From the NCBI GenBank assembly GCA_034769895.1, contig CM068367.1, forward strand, positions 85,489,654 through 85,553,653: 64,000 bases of DNA, read 5' to 3'. A program made the position numbers and the translations under genes. The stretch comes from Magicicada septendecula. Its lineage: Eukaryota; Arthropoda; Insecta; Hemiptera; Cicadidae. Shown in pieces: positions 12,194-25,437 of this stretch (positions are counted from its first letter, which is position 1; each line of letters starts with the position of its first letter). The notes below the pieces were generated by a model, which saw only the letters and a list, made by a program, of their open reading frames with translations, made no database searches and was not told the origin of the DNA.

Positions 12194-15100
12194 GTTGGAA
12201 CTTGTCGATGTTGGTGTCCTGAATTTCATCCTGAACCTTATGGCAACCCTACATATGAATAAATAAAAAACAATCAACTGTATGAGTAAATGACAGTAAA
12301 TAGTAAAGGTACAGCGGAAGGAAGAATGAGTAAAAGGCCAAAGTGATCTAAAAACAAACCACAAGGTGGACAATCCCAAAATATATTATTATTATTAATT
12401 TAAGTCACAAGTTGACAAAAAAGGTATTTAAGATTGAATGTTGACAAAGTCCAGCAATCAAAATAAACTGAGCAGAGATGATGTTCTTCTGGTCTCAGAA
12501 AAAAATGAGTAGTAATGGAAGAAACCAGCTACTAAAAAGTTAGGGGAAAGTTATATAAAAGGGAGAACACACTAATGGAAATAAATAAAAACAGATCCAA
12601 ATAAAATGGAATGAATCAAGTAAGAAGAGAAATAAGAATAGAGAAACAAACAAGAAAGAAAAGGAAAAAGATTATATATAACTGATAATTTCATAAAAAA
12701 CTATGTTAGTGTTTTATTAAAACGATCAATTTTGAAGGAGAGGCATTATGTTACAACACAAATAAGCCACCCCAATACCAGGGATGAAAAAGATGATACT
12801 AAATATAAATATACTTCATATAAAATAAAATATTAAATATAATTAAATGTAAAGACAATGACACGACAAACAACGACTTGACCAAACAAACAGGAAAACA
12901 AAGAAGAAGGGAAAAAACCGAAACCAAATAAGAATAAAGCCAATTGAAGGAAGTGAATGAATCCATACTACCAAATGAAATAAAACCAAACGAGAAAGGG
13001 AGAACCAAACTAAAATGAAGCCAATTGAAAATGAAGGAGAAGAAGAAGAATAAGGAAAATGAAACTAATTAAGCGTAAAGGAAATGAAGTGAAACCAAGG
13101 GATAAGAAACACCACAAATATGTAAGGGAGAAATGGTACACTCAAGTATAATATTGGGAATAAAATCAATGATTATCCAATATCAGAAATAAATATTATT
13201 ATCAATTAAATAATTAATGTAATTGTTTTAACCAAAACCCAGTAAAGTAATATTATAAAAAGAAAAGTACACTAACCCCAGAATTAGAGTTAGATGTAAT
13301 AAAACTCTATAGAATTATAACCTTAGCAATACTATGTATAATATTAGTAAAGAAAGAAATAATGAGAAAGTGACAAAGAGAAAGAATTATAGGGATTACC
13401 CACTAAGAAACACTTAATGTAAACAGTTAAAGAGTGAAATAGTGAAAGTGTGAAACCCCAAAATGGTTAGAAACCATATTTATGACAATAAAACGCTTAA
13501 TAATCAATAATAAACCATAATTGATTAATAGTGAATCAAATAATAAATAAGAATAAGGTTTTAATGATAGAATTAGATGTAAGCACTTCATAATGTGGAA
13601 TAAACACTGAAGAGTGATGAGGAAACACTATGTGATTAAAAGTGAAACAAAATAGTAATTAAAAATATAAGGTTTTAATAATAATAGTAAATGTAAACAA
13701 TTAGTAATATGAAATGAGCACTGGAAAGTGATGATAACGTGGTTAATTAAGAGATTTAAGATTAATTGTAAACGATTGTAATTAAAAGGGGAGAATCCCA
13801 TGAAAAGATAAACAGCTAGTGTTAACATGGATTGAGAGTAGAGTTTAATTAAGGAAAAAGAAATTAATAATGTAATAAATAAACACCCCAGATTGTAAGG
13901 GAAAACCAATTATTCAAAAGGTGATGTTAGTTAACACCCAAAAAATAGTAATTAATGAAATGAGTTGTAAACAAACTTTACGTAATAATTGTTAAATAAT
14001 TGTGTAATTATATTTATGAATAGGGTATGACTGAAGAATTTGTACAGAGCATATGCCTAGAAGTTATGTTTTTAATTGAGGAAGAATAAGGAGTGGTAGC
14101 CATTTTATTAACAAAGGCAAAATAGATAATTAAGAAGTTAAGACAATACAAATCTAATTACACTAGCAAATCAGTTAATGTAGAAAATAACAGAACCATA
14201 CAATTGGAATAATAAACAAAACAAAACACATTTGAATAAAATGAGAAATCAGTTGTATAAATTCAGTAAATATGGTCAATGGCTACTAGTGCGTCTGAAA
14301 TGCCTAACTGTCAAAACCAATAATTACAAATTGTATAAAATCCACAAGGAAATTAACAAATCTAAGGCGAGTAACTAGCCAAGAATAATGTGTAAATCAT
14401 TTTAAAAGAAAAATGTTACAATAAGAACTTAAATTAAAAGAAATATGTAATTAACAAATGTTAACATAAATGTACAAAAGTTAATATCTAATAGAACACA
14501 ACCTTATGAGGTATGAATTTAATCTTTGAAAGGAAATACAGACAATAGTGATAATATTTAATACTCAGGAAGGAAGACAGAAGAATAAAATCAATCAGAA
14601 GATATATAGTAATTTTGAATAAAATTCAAATATGATAACAATGGTAATAAACCATGCCTTAGCCAATCAAAGGATTTAGGTTACCATAGAAACTAGGACC
14701 GTTGGTTACTAATTTTCCATTAATTTTCAGTACTCGTATAATGACGCTTGTGTAGTAGGGACGCAAGATTTTGTATGACAGGAATTTTACTTTAAAAAGT
14801 TTAAAAAATATTCAAAAGTCAAAAACATATACCAGTGAGAAGGAGATGAAGAGGAATAACATTTAACTGATGTCCAGGAACAATATAAACGAAAATTAAA
14901 AGCAGAAATTCCCAAGACTAATATGAAAAGGACGCCAGCAGCCTAAGTCACTCAAAATTGATGAATTTTCCATTTCCAAAGAACAACGATCTATCACAAA
15001 CCTTCTGAACTGATAAGTATCATTTAAATACCCTAATCCCAGGAATAAAAGCACTTTAAATATTTCTCGAATCTGTACAAACTCCCACTATGAATTGAAA

Positions 15101-15778
15101 ATAATTTCTTTCAAGGATTGAATAAAATAAACTTACTTAGAAAACCTTGTTAACTAAAAAATAACCTCGTACAAGATTGCGAACTTTTGAAACACCTATT
15201 GGTACACTGCAAACAAATTGTAGCCACACTTTATACTATTTAAGTACAAATAATGTACGGTAGTGTACTTTTTTATTGTAACCATATTTAATGTTTTCTT
15301 TATAATCAAAAGGACTCCAGATTTTGGACGAGTTGACGTATAAAATACAAACAGTAGCCATTACGGCATCAGAATAGCTCGCTCAAAACCAATTTCATCA
15401 ACTTGAGATAAAGCGTTTCATGTTTAATGTCGGAGCAAATTTATTAAATACTAAATTATAATATTATTGTCATATTAAATAATTACCAAACAACCATTAA
15501 AGAAACAGTACAGAGTGTACCATTGTTTTATTTCATAGGAAATTGTATTATATATGTGTGTGTTAGCGAACTTACAGATTGGACAACTAGCGCTTTCGCT
15601 ATCGGTGCAATACAGCAAGCTGTTCAAAGGCGGGAACCGATTCGAATGCTCCGGCCATCACCGCTGAAAACACCATACTAACACATTAATTCATAAATTT
15701 AATTGTTTTCAACAAACAATTTGCCGCCACTCGGGATTCACAAACTCCTACGCACCAGCCTAATATAACGTTACAGAT

Positions 15779-15798
15779 TGGCGACCAACGTAGTGAGG
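15779..15798 (+). other. Primer binding site of gypsy copy 2
   Basis: TGGCGACCAACG begins three bases after the LTR end at 15775. It differs from the Lys-type site at 3043 by one base in the first 12 (A for C at position 6), so Lys priming is possible. TGGCGACC starts are also used with other tRNAs in insect elements. Confidence 0.6.
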
Positions 15799-15824
15799 CT
15801 AGAAAAGGACAACTAGCAGCGATT

Positions 15825-17963
15825 ATGAAGAGACATTCCATGGTTACCAGAAACGACACTAAGAAAGGAACCAACCAAGAAGAAATGGAAGAAATTGAAG
15901 AAATGATCGGAGGATTGTTCGAAGAGGATCCCCAGGAGGACCAACCAGAAAATCTAACACTACCTGAACCGGAAATAGAAGTAGTAGTTGATGTCCAACC
16001 AGTCAAACCAGCCCAAATAATGGACGCCAATTTCCAAGAAATGATGAGGATTATGGTGGAACAATTAAACAGAAACCAGGAGAAAACCGATGAAAATTTT
16101 AAGAAACAAGAGGAAAAAATTAACGAAAAACTAGACAGAAATAATGACAAAATTGACCAAAACAGTGAAGAATTGAATAAAAAATTAGAATCATTAAGAA
16201 GAGAAGACAGGGAATTCTTCAGACAAAATAGTGAAGAGTTGAAGAAACAAATCAAGGAGGACATAGAGCTCCTGAATCATAAATTGGAAAGCAACCATGA
16301 GGCCTTGAAGAGAAGCCAGGAAACGCTAGAAAAGAAGAGTGAAGAGCTGAAGAAACAGATCAAGAAAGATCTGGAGATAGTGAATAAGAAGATTGAAAAT
16401 AGTAATGATACGCTCCAATGAAAATTGTAGGAAGACAGTGAAAAAAACAAGGAGGAATTGAAAAAACAACTGGTAGAATGTCGGGAGGAGATCAAACAAA
16501 CGATAACCGAGACAAATGAAACTGTGATACAAGTCCGGGAAGAGCTAAACAATAAAATCAGCAATGTCGAGGAGGAAGGTAGAATGAGAGTGACAGAAGT
16601 TTATCAAGTCACCACCGAAGAACGCCAGAGAAATAAACAGGAGGTGCTTAAGAAGCTGGAGGAGAGGCACCAGGAAATACAAACAGATATAAGCGAACGG
16701 GTGGAAAGGGTATACACCACCATCAACGAAGTAGATGGACAGACCCAAGAGAACAAGGAGAAGATCCAGGGAATCAGCCAAAGGGAGAGGCAGATGCAGG
16801 AAGAGCTGGACACACTGAGGGAGAAACCCTGTCACAATAGCCACATTATCACCAGCGAGAACAGAGATGTGATCAACTTTCGCAGTTACCGGCGGAATCC
16901 CATGGAATTCCTCAAAAGAGTAGAGGAATTAATAGAAAAGAATAGGGAAACAAGATGGACAACAGTAAGAAGCCTCATTGATGAAATGTTCAAAGACACC
17001 CACAACAACTCGACCGGAGATAAACTGTACACAGGAATTTAAAACACAATTCCGAGAAAAATACTGGTCTGAGTCCACCCAAAATGTATTCAGGAATGAC
17101 ATCAGCAATGGGAGGTATGAACTGCAAGCAGGACACACCCTAACGTCTTACTTTTTAGGGAAGGTATGCTTGGCGAGGAACCTAGAACCAAGGATACCTG
17201 AGGAATCTCTAGTGATACAGCTGGGGTACCACTACGAGGAAGCAGTACAAAAAGCCAGGAGACAAGGGCAGATCAAGACAATCCAGGGAATGGCAAGTTT
17301 GTTAGAGGATCACGAGAATGATGGGCAGTATAAGAAAAATCGACTAGTGAACCAACGATATAATAGGTGGAACGATAATAATAATGGACCCAATTACAGC
17401 CTGTCCTACAATAACACACAAAACGGCAACCTGAACAATGGGAACCGGAATAATAACTATCAAGGTGATCAGCCAAACAACAGGAATCAACCAAACCACC
17501 CTCCAAATAACCAGCCATTTAACAGAGGCCCACCAAACTATAATCCAGGAAACCAGTCAAACAACAGGAACATCAAAACAACAATCCAACAAACAATAGC
17601 TACAGGGGAGCAGAACCGGACCAACGTCCAAATGGCCACCCCAACAATAATAAGTATTATGGCAACCATTACAACCCTAATTATCAGTACAACAGGGGAA
17701 CTGGGGGAAACCAAAATAGAGGCGACGGTAGACGCCAGGTAAATTTCATTCATGGACGGAGACAACATAACCACAGGAGGTATTGTCCGAACTGGCAGAC
17801 AAACCCATGGCACCATGACTCCAATACTAACAACAATCAGTTCTCAGAGAGTAGAACTACGGAACCACCAAGGAACCAAGTTAACAATCAACAAGGACCG
17901 AGCAACAAGACGGATGACCAGTCAAATAGCCTGGCCACAAATCAACAACAACCTTTAAACTAA
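15825..17963 (+). pseudogene. gag: Gypsy gag, copy 2, with stops and frameshifts
   Basis: The frame opens at ATG 15825, 27 bp after the primer site, and runs to about 17040 with two in-frame stops (TGA 16419-16421, TAG 16428-16430). It then shifts at about 17040 and again near 17570, ending at TAA 17961-17963. The original product would have been about 710 residues. The first 330 are charged coiled coil rich in Glu, Lys and Asn. A capsid-type segment follows (NFRSYRRNPMEF, then FREKYWSESTQ after the shift, a pattern seen in insect gypsy gags). The last 200 residues are Asn/Gln/Pro/Gly-rich, with no CCHC zinc knuckle seen. It is the structural protein of the particle and packages the RNA. Pol follows in the -1 frame, so programmed frameshifting is likely in the intact relative. 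Copy 1 has lost this gene from the window. Confidence 0.8.
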
Positions 17964-19188
17964 AGAGGTCAGTGGAAAAGCATACATACCCTTCACATGA
18001 CCAATCACTTGGGTTAATACGTCGTATAACGTCACAAGATAAACACAAAGTCATTACAATAATATCTAACAACTATCTCAAGGATATCAGAGAAGAACTT
18101 CTCGAAGAAGAGGCTAACCAGTTACATCAAACTAACAGTGAAATTGTACATATAAAGGCTACCAAAAACGGAACTATAACAATAATCATGATTGACACAG
18201 GATCTAATATCTCTCTAATAAACCAACCAGAGTTAGAGCGAATACAAGCCAACTCCCAAACACCAATCCCCACTCTACCAATAAACAATATTATAATAAT
18301 TGGTGCCATGGGCAAACAGAATAAGATGATAAGAAAGCAAGTTTCCTTAGAATTAGACAATCAAAACACAACCATCCCTATTGTATTTCTTGTAGCCAAT
18401 GGACTGCCATTTAGCATTCTAATAGGATGTGACGTGTTGAGACGATATTCGGCAGTTATCAACCAGCAAAAAGGAGTAGTATTGCTGACTTCTGAGGAGG
18501 GAATATGGTCTGCAAATATCATAAACTGTAACCCTACTTCAACAGCTCTGAATCAAGACCCAGGATTGAAAAGTTACTATTGTCAAGCACATGAACCGTC
18601 CATCATTATGGCCAATGAAGAGGAAAGTAGACGATTATGGGAACGGAAAATAGAAGAAATAAGAAATTTCCAAAGAGAACGACCTCAACAAGAAGTCAAT
18701 AAACAACAGTCTGAAAACCTCATAGCCTTTTATAACAAATACCAGCATGTTTTCTCGAATACTCCAGGAAAAGTGAAGGGGTACCAATGCAAAATCAACT
18801 TCCAGGAACCTGTAGACTTCCACAGGAAATCATATCCCATAGCGTACTCCCTGAAAAATGAAGTCAGGACAGAAATCAACAGAATGATTGCGGAGGACAT
18901 TATTGAGTATAGCCAATCTGAATACACAAGCCCAATAGTCGCTATACCTAAAAAGAATGGCAAAGTACGGATTTGCTTGGACGCCCGAGAAATCAATAAA
19001 ATGATTATCAATGACCGGACCTCACCGGGAGAAATTGAGGAAATTTTAAAAAGATTTCATGGCATCAAATACATCAGTACCTGGGATACTATATGTGGGT
19101 ACTGGTAGGTGGAGCTGGACCCACACAGCAGGCAATACATGGCATTTATATTCGACGGTAGAAATTACGAATTTAAGAGATTACTTTT
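17964..19188 (+). pseudogene. pol: Gypsy pol copy 2: protease and N-terminal reverse transcriptase
   Basis: The frame is continuous from the gag end and open to a private TAG at 19106-19108, where copy 1 has CAG. The protease motif DTGSN starts at 18194. The reverse transcriptase fingers contain YTSPIVAIPKKNGKVRICLDAREINKMI, with K where copy 1 has I, so this copy is closer to the family consensus. The frame breaks at about 19187 at the same place as in copy 1. Confidence 0.9.
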
Positions 19189-19782
19189 GGCCTCATCAAT
19201 TCCATCGCAGTGTTCGTCAAATGCATGGACCAAGTCTTAGGTCAAGAGGCACTGGAGTTCACAACAGTGTACGTGGACGACCTGCTCATAACATCTTCAG
19301 ACTGGGACGAACACTGTGAACAAGTCGAACATGTATTAAAAAAGCTGTCCAATAATAATATTACACTCAAATTGGATAAATCGAAATTTATTGCCAATGA
19401 AGTCAAGTTCCTAGGGTTCAACTTAACCGAACAGGGAATCTCTCCATCCCAAGAGAAAGTTGAAGCCATCCAAAAATTCCCCTCACCAAAAAACAAGAAG
19501 CAATTGCAGTCCTTCTTGGGGATATGCAATTACTATAGAAAGTTTCAAATGAATTATTCACATCTTACAGCAAAATTTTCTAAACAACTTTCATCAAAGG
19601 AAAAATGGACTTGGAGAACTGAACAGGAGGAAGTATTAACTTTAATCAAACAAAAATTTTTCGAAACTGTCATGCTACATCACCCCAATTTTGAACAACC
19701 CTTCTACCTAAATTACGACACTAGTGATGTCAGTCTAGGCGCAGAATTGTACCAAGAAGACAAGAAACCACCTGGTCGTTAG
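19189..19782 (+). pseudogene. pol: Gypsy pol copy 2: reverse transcriptase palm to RNase H start
   Basis: From the shared break, the frame is open from the codons before FVKCMDQVLGQ through the catalytic YVDD at 19270-19281 and on to a stop at 19780-19782. It does not have the extra one-base deletion of copy 1 after YVDD. It includes SFLGICNYYRKF and the RNase H start LNYDTSDVSLGAEL. Here T replaces A after the catalytic-type D. The closing frameshift is shared with copy 1. Confidence 0.9.
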
Positions 19783-20290
19783 CTTTGCCAGCCGGATACT
19801 AAACAGTTGCGAGCGTAACTACAATGTTGCTGAAAAAGAACTGCTCAGCATAGTATTCGCGTGTGGCAAGTTTAGAACCTACATCTTAGGGTATCCCATC
19901 ACAGTCAGAAGTGATCATAAGTCTATATCGTTTCTCAAACAATGCAAATTGAGTCATGGTAGACTTACCCGTTGGATACTTGCTCTGCAAGAGTACCATA
20001 TTACTTGGGAGTATATTCCAGGCCGGAAGAACGTAGTGGCAGACGTATTATCCAGAATAAATGTAGAAGATCAAACATTTGAAGGAGAAAAGGGGAAGAT
20101 CGCAAAAGTGTATTACATATTGAAAGATAGGAAGGACCTGGAAGATATAGTAACGAAATAGTGTTACAACAAAAGCAAGATACCAAAATCTTAAACATAC
20201 GAAAAAGACTGTGGGAATCTGAAGAAATTACAAATAAATTTTACTGTATATATAAAGACGTATTATTCATAAAAACTAAAAAGAACTAAG
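19775..20290 (+). pseudogene. pol: Gypsy pol copy 2: RNase H and connection
   Basis: The frame continues RNase H (SFASRIL, VRSDHKS, RWILALQEY, DVLSR) to a private frameshift near 20150, where copy 1 has a longer tattaagcg. This closes the frame at 20159-20161. Sequence similarity to copy 1 continues through the shared TAA before integrase. Confidence 0.85.
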
Positions 20291-21356
20291 ACACATGGAA
20301 ACTAGTAATTCCTTATTCATGAGAAAACCAGATATTTAAAGATTACCATGTAAGATACGGGCACATGGGAACACTCAAAATAGTAAAAGCATTAGAGGAA
20401 GATTTGTTCATTAAAAGTATCACAAGAAAGGTAAATAAAAATATAAAAACCAGTACAATATATCAGATGGTCAAAACAAATAACTAAAGGAAGGATGGAA
20501 CGATGATACCCACCACTTCAAACGCCAAACTGGAAAAGGTATTCCTCGACATATGTGGACCATTCCCACGTAGCGGAGGAAGGCATGGATACAAGTTCAT
20601 CGTAATTATACTAGACCATTACACCAAGTACACCAAACTATACGCTATAAACAGAGCCACAACAAATAAAATATTAGACATTATAAAAAATAAATACATT
20701 ACAGAAATTGGAAAACCATACATGATTATAACCGACCATGGGACACAATTTAAAGGGAAAAAGTGGAGAGACGAATTAATGAAATTGAACATCAAAACAT
20801 ATAAAATTTCAGTATACCACCCTAGTAGTAATCCAGCAGAAAGAATGTTAAGAGAGGTGGGGCGTATTTTAAGAACTTATTGTCATGATAACCAAAAAGA
20901 ATGGCAGAAATATTTAGCTTCAACCAAAGTATTTTTAAATATCAGCTATCACCAATTTACTGAGAATACCCCATATTTAATGATGTTCGAGAGAAAACCA
21001 AATAGAGAGATACAAGAAATAATAGAATTCCCAAAAAACCCAGAAGACCCGTATGTTAAAAAACAAATGGTACTGCCGAATTATGGAGAAAATTGAGAAA
21101 CAAAAAGCCAAATATGCTAAAAACCAGCCCAAAATAATTAAATATAAAGAGGGAGAAAAGATAATAATAAAAAACCGTGAACTGCCAAGTACACTGGAAG
21201 GCATAGCAAAGAAATTGTTATTACTGTACACCGGTCCCTATGTCATCACCAAAGATAATGGAACACAAAACTTACCAAATAAGTAATATAAACACAAAAA
21301 AGATAAAAGGAGTTTACAATCAAGCTTCAATAAAAAAGTTTTATGAAGAAAAATAA
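20291..21356 (+). pseudogene. pol: Gypsy pol copy 2: integrase
   Basis: It is collinear with copy 1 at 9764-10829. It shares the TGA upstream of the zinc-binding domain and the frame break between core and C-terminal domain around 21053-21096. Private damage includes a TAA at about 20485, where copy 1 has GAA, a loss of the zinc-ligand Cys to Ser (STIY), and an indel near 21262 that closes the C-terminal frame at 21286. The catalytic core keeps DICGPF, TDHGTQF and NPAER. Confidence 0.87.
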
Positions 21357-24158
21357 ATTACAATAAATAAAATAAACAAATGCCAAAATTCAAAAAAACA
21401 TGTGAGCACAACTTAAAACCATATTTCGATGACTTATGAGGCCTAATATAAAGTATTAAAAAAGGAATAAGTTACACAGATTCCTACAAAGTAAGATCAA
21501 CTTACAGTCAAATAAAGTTGGCATATGAAGTATAAAATAAAAAATTATAATAAGGGAATAAGTTACAAAAATTCCTATAAAAAAGTAAGAACCACAAACT
21601 TACGATAATATTTAAACAAAAAGTACCAAGAAAGGAATAAGTTACAAGAATTCCTATAAAGTAAGAAAAACTAACTTACAAAAATTATCAAAAATAATAT
21701 TTAAAACAAAATAAAATAAACAAAAATAAAATCAAGCAAAACTGCTAAGATAAAAAAAATACCTGAAAAAAAAAATCTGAACTGGTACGAAAAAAAAAAT
21801 AGAAGTTATGTATAAAACAAATATAGAAAAAATGGCTAAAGCAGAATATTGCTAAACAACCAAGAAAAAGAATAAAGATGTCTAAGATAATTAAAATGAT
21901 CACAAGAAGAATAGAAAAACAAACTAATGAAAAGTTAGATATGATGAAATTAACATATGAATAAATAAAAAACAATCAACTGTATGAGTAAATGACAGTA
22001 AATAGTAAAGGTACAGCAGAAGGAAGAATGAGTAAAAGGCCAAAGTGATCTAAAAACAAACCACAAGGTGGACAATCCCAAAATATATTATTATTATTAA
22101 TTTAAGTCACAAGTTGACAAAAAAGGTATTTAAGATTGACTGTTGAAAAAGTCCAGCAATCAAAATAAACTGAGCAGAGATGATGTTCCTCTGGTCTCAG
22201 AAAAAAATGAGTAGTAATGGAAGAAACCAGCTACTAAAAAGTTAGGGAAAAAGTTATATAAAAGGGAGAACACACTAATGGAAATAAATAAAAACAGATC
22301 CAAATAAAATGGAATGAATCAAGTAAGAAGAGAAATAAGAATAGAGAAACAAACAAGAAAGAAAAGGAAAAAGATTATATATAACTGATAATTTCATAAA
22401 AAACTATGTTAGTGTTTTATTAAAACGATCAATTTTGAAGGAGAGGCATTATGTTACAACACAAATAAGCCACCCCAATACCAGGGATGAAAAAGATGAT
22501 ACTAAATATAAATATACTTCATATAAAATAAAATATTAAATATAAATAAAATGTAAAGACAATGATACGACAAACAACGACTTGACCAAACAAACAGGAA
22601 AACAAAGAAGAAGGGAAAAAACTGAAACCAAATAAGAATAAAGCCAATTGAAGGAAGTGAATGAATCCATACTACCAAATGAAATAAAACCAAACGAGAA
22701 AGGGAGAACCAAACTAAAATGAAGCCAATTGAAAATGAAGGAGAAGAAGAAGAAAAAGGAAAATGAAACTAATTAAGCGTAAAGGAAATGAAGTGAAACC
22801 AAGGGATAAGAAACACCACAAATATGTAAGGGAGAAATGGTACACTCAAGTATAATATTGGGAATAAAATCAATGATTATCCAATATCAGAAATAAATAT
22901 TATTATCAATTAAATAATTAATGTAATTGTTTTAACCAAAACCCAGTAAAGTAATATTATAAAAAGAAAAGTACACTAACCCCAGAATTAGAGTTAGATG
23001 TAATAAAACTCTATAGAATTATAACCTTAGCAATACTATGTATAATATTAGTAAAGAAAGAAATAATGAGAAAGTGACAAAGAGAAAGAATTATAGGGAT
23101 TACCCACTAAGAAACACTTAATGTAAACAGTTAAAGAGTGAAATAGTGAAAGTGTGAAACCCCAAAATGGTTAGAAACCATATTTATGACAATAAAACGC
23201 TTAATAATCAATAATAAACCATAATTGATTAATAGTGAATCAAATAATAAATAAGAATAAGGTTTTAATGATAGAATTAGATGTAAGCACTTCATAATGT
23301 GGAATAAACACTGAAGAGTGATGAGGAAACACTATGTGATTAAAAGTGAAACAAAATAGTAATTAAAAATATAAGGTTTTAATAATAATAGTAAATGTAA
23401 ACAATTAGTAATATGAAATGAACACTGGAAAGTGATGATAACGTGGTTAATTAAGAGATTTAAGATTAATTGTAAACGATTGTAATTAAAAGGGGAGAAT
23501 CCCATGAAAAGATAAACAGCTAGTGTTAACATGGATTGAGAGTAGAGTTTAATTAAGGAAAAAGAAATTAATAATGTAATAAATAAACACCCCAGATTGT
23601 AAAGGAAAACCAATTATTCAAAAGGTGATGTTAGTTAACACCCAAAAAATAGTAATTAATGAAATGAGTTGTAAACAAACTTTACATAATAATTGTTAAA
23701 TAATTGTGTAATTATATTTATGAATAGGGTATGACTGAAGAATTTGTACAGAGCATATGCCTAGAAGTTATGTTTTTAATTGAGGAAGAATAGGGAGTGG
23801 TAGCCATTTTATTAACAAAGGCAAAATAGATAATTAAGAAGTTAAGACAATACAAATCTAATTACACTAGCAAATCAGTTAATGTAGAAAATAACAGAAC
23901 CGTACAATTGGAATAATAAACAAAACAAAACACATTTGAATAAAATGAGAAATCAGTTGTATAAATTCAGTAAATATGGTCAGTGGCTACTAGTGCATCT
24001 GAAATGCCTAACTGTCAAAACCAATAATTACAAATTGTATAAAATCCACAAGGAAATTAACAAATCTAAGGCGAGTAACTAGCCAAGAATAATGTGTAAA
24101 TCATTTTAAAAGAAAAATGTTACAATAAGAACTTAAATTAAAAGAAATATGTAATTAA

Positions 24159-25437
24159 CAGTGGCGGCAATAAGGCCCCCACAGACCCCGCGGCGCGGGG
24201 GGGCCCCGACCTTCATGGGGGGCCCCAGTTGGCCCAGTCATGGGACATAACTTGTAACATGAAAAATAAGCGTAAACGAGTTGTAAAACGCTTCTTTGTT
24301 GAATTATCAGTTGACCATAGAATTGACGACCCAGTGAAATCGTTTGAAGTAAAAGTTTTCAATGCAACACTAGATATTGTAATAGCTCAGCTACAAATGA
24401 GATTCGAAGGATTGCGTTGCATTGATGATAGGTTTTCATTCCTGACGCCTCAGAATATAGTAAACTTCTCACAAGAGACAATAGTGGAGAAAAGTAAGGC
24501 TCTGGTAAATGTGTATCCTGGTGACCTTTCCACATCACTGCCTGAACAAGTAATATCCTTCAAAGCTCTGATGGCCAAAGAAATTGTACACAAGAAAAGA
24601 ATTCGAGAAAAGATGAATTTACTGGTTGAAGAAAACAGCTGCCTTATGAGTTGCCTCCCAGACTTAACTACAGCTTTGCAGCTTTATTTAACCATACCTG
24701 CCACAACAGCTACAGCGGAAAGAAGCTTTTCAAAACTTAAAATAATTAAATTAAGTCATACTTAAGATGTACCATGGCCCAAACTCGGTTGAGTGACTTG
24801 GCACTTTTAAGCATTGAGAATGAAGAGACACAGAAAACTAATATCAACGAAGTGGTTGAAAAGTTCTTAGCTATTAAAAAAAGAAGACTAGGCTTAGGAA
24901 AACAGTGAACTTTGGTTGATCCTCATCTGTAAATATTGTACATTACTTGAGTTCGAGTGTTATTGAATTGGATTAGACTTAAGGAGAACTTGTATAGAGT
25001 ATATTCAAGAATTTTACAAATTCAGTTACAAACTAATTTAAATGTTTGAAAAAAGCTAGAATGTTACTTTGATATTCGTTTTTAAATAATAAATTTTTAA
25101 CACTCTGTGTGCGGTACTGTTTCATAGTCTGAATTTAGATCTTTGACGTAAAAATAAATCATTCTTTTTATTTTGGTTTTTTTACAGTTTGTATAGAACT
25201 TTGTCTATTTAGCAACAATGAATTTTAAGAGTTTGTACACGTGTAAAACGTCCTTTGCAAATTGCAAACGTTTTGTGATAGACGAGAAAGTATTCACAAA
25301 CCATTGTTGTGAAACACACGTAAATAGAAACACATTTGAGTGTTTTCCCCTATTACGTATACAAAATTTAACCATTTTTATAGGACCCCCTAATTAGTTT
25401 CGTGGGGGGGGGCCCCGTTTCGTTAGCGCCACCACTG
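24159..25437 (+). mobile_element. hAT transposon, 1279 bp, in the end LTR
   Basis: Inverted ends CAGTGGCGGCAATAAGGCC and GGCGCCACCACTG, with G/C-rich subterminal runs at both sides. The target gtaattaa is duplicated at 24151-24158 and 25438-25445, and the empty site is intact in the middle LTR near 14449. It encodes only the C-terminal part of a transposase (24229-24908), so it is an internally deleted copy of an autonomous element. Confidence 0.92.
24229..24908 (+). pseudogene. hAT transposase C-terminal part, ZMYM1-like, frameshifted
   Basis: The open frame gives 178 residues. Near its end is the hAT dimerisation signature IPATTATAERSFSKLK. The frame then closes at a TAA at 24763-24765, but another frame continues the domain with STMAQTR-like residues and RLSDLALLSIENEE, ending at a TGA at 24906-24908. 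One indel near 24750 therefore splits the domain. The catalytic N-terminal two thirds are missing. Related vertebrate and insect genes are annotated as zinc finger MYM-type 1-like. No activity is expected. Confidence 0.8.

Larger units (their letters stand above)
11435..12251 (+). mobile_element. Internally deleted hAT transposon, 817 bp
   Basis: The termini are inverted: TAGGGTTGCCATACGTCCTGAA at the left and its near-complement ending TATGGCAACCCTA at the right. The target catatgaa is duplicated on both sides (11427-11434 and 12252-12259), and the uninterrupted site can be read in the end LTR at about 21952-21959. An 8-bp duplication and this terminus define the hAT superfamily. The element keeps only an N-terminal transposase exon and carries a nested MITE at 12056-12193, so it depends on an enzyme from elsewhere. 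Confidence 0.9.
10830..15775 (+). repeat. Middle LTR of the tandem gypsy pair, about 4.1 kb plus insertion
   Basis: No gene follows pol. The sequence is A- and purine-rich and matches 21357-26917 along its whole length, with small indels, apart from the insertions in each copy. The right end is firm: CGTTACA at 15769-15775, then GAT and the primer binding site. The left end cannot be placed exactly because pol and LTR are duplicated together. It probably lies within about 50-100 bp of the pol stop, since the length then agrees with the putative LTR at 3055-7429. Without the hAT insertion it is about 4.1 kb, very long for an animal gypsy LTR. Relative to the end LTR it lacks about 150 bp near 15750. 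Confidence 0.6.

Noticed and set aside
15686..16844. Minus-strand open frames across gag
   Set aside because: Same reason: Ser/Leu/Phe-rich antisense of the charged gag.
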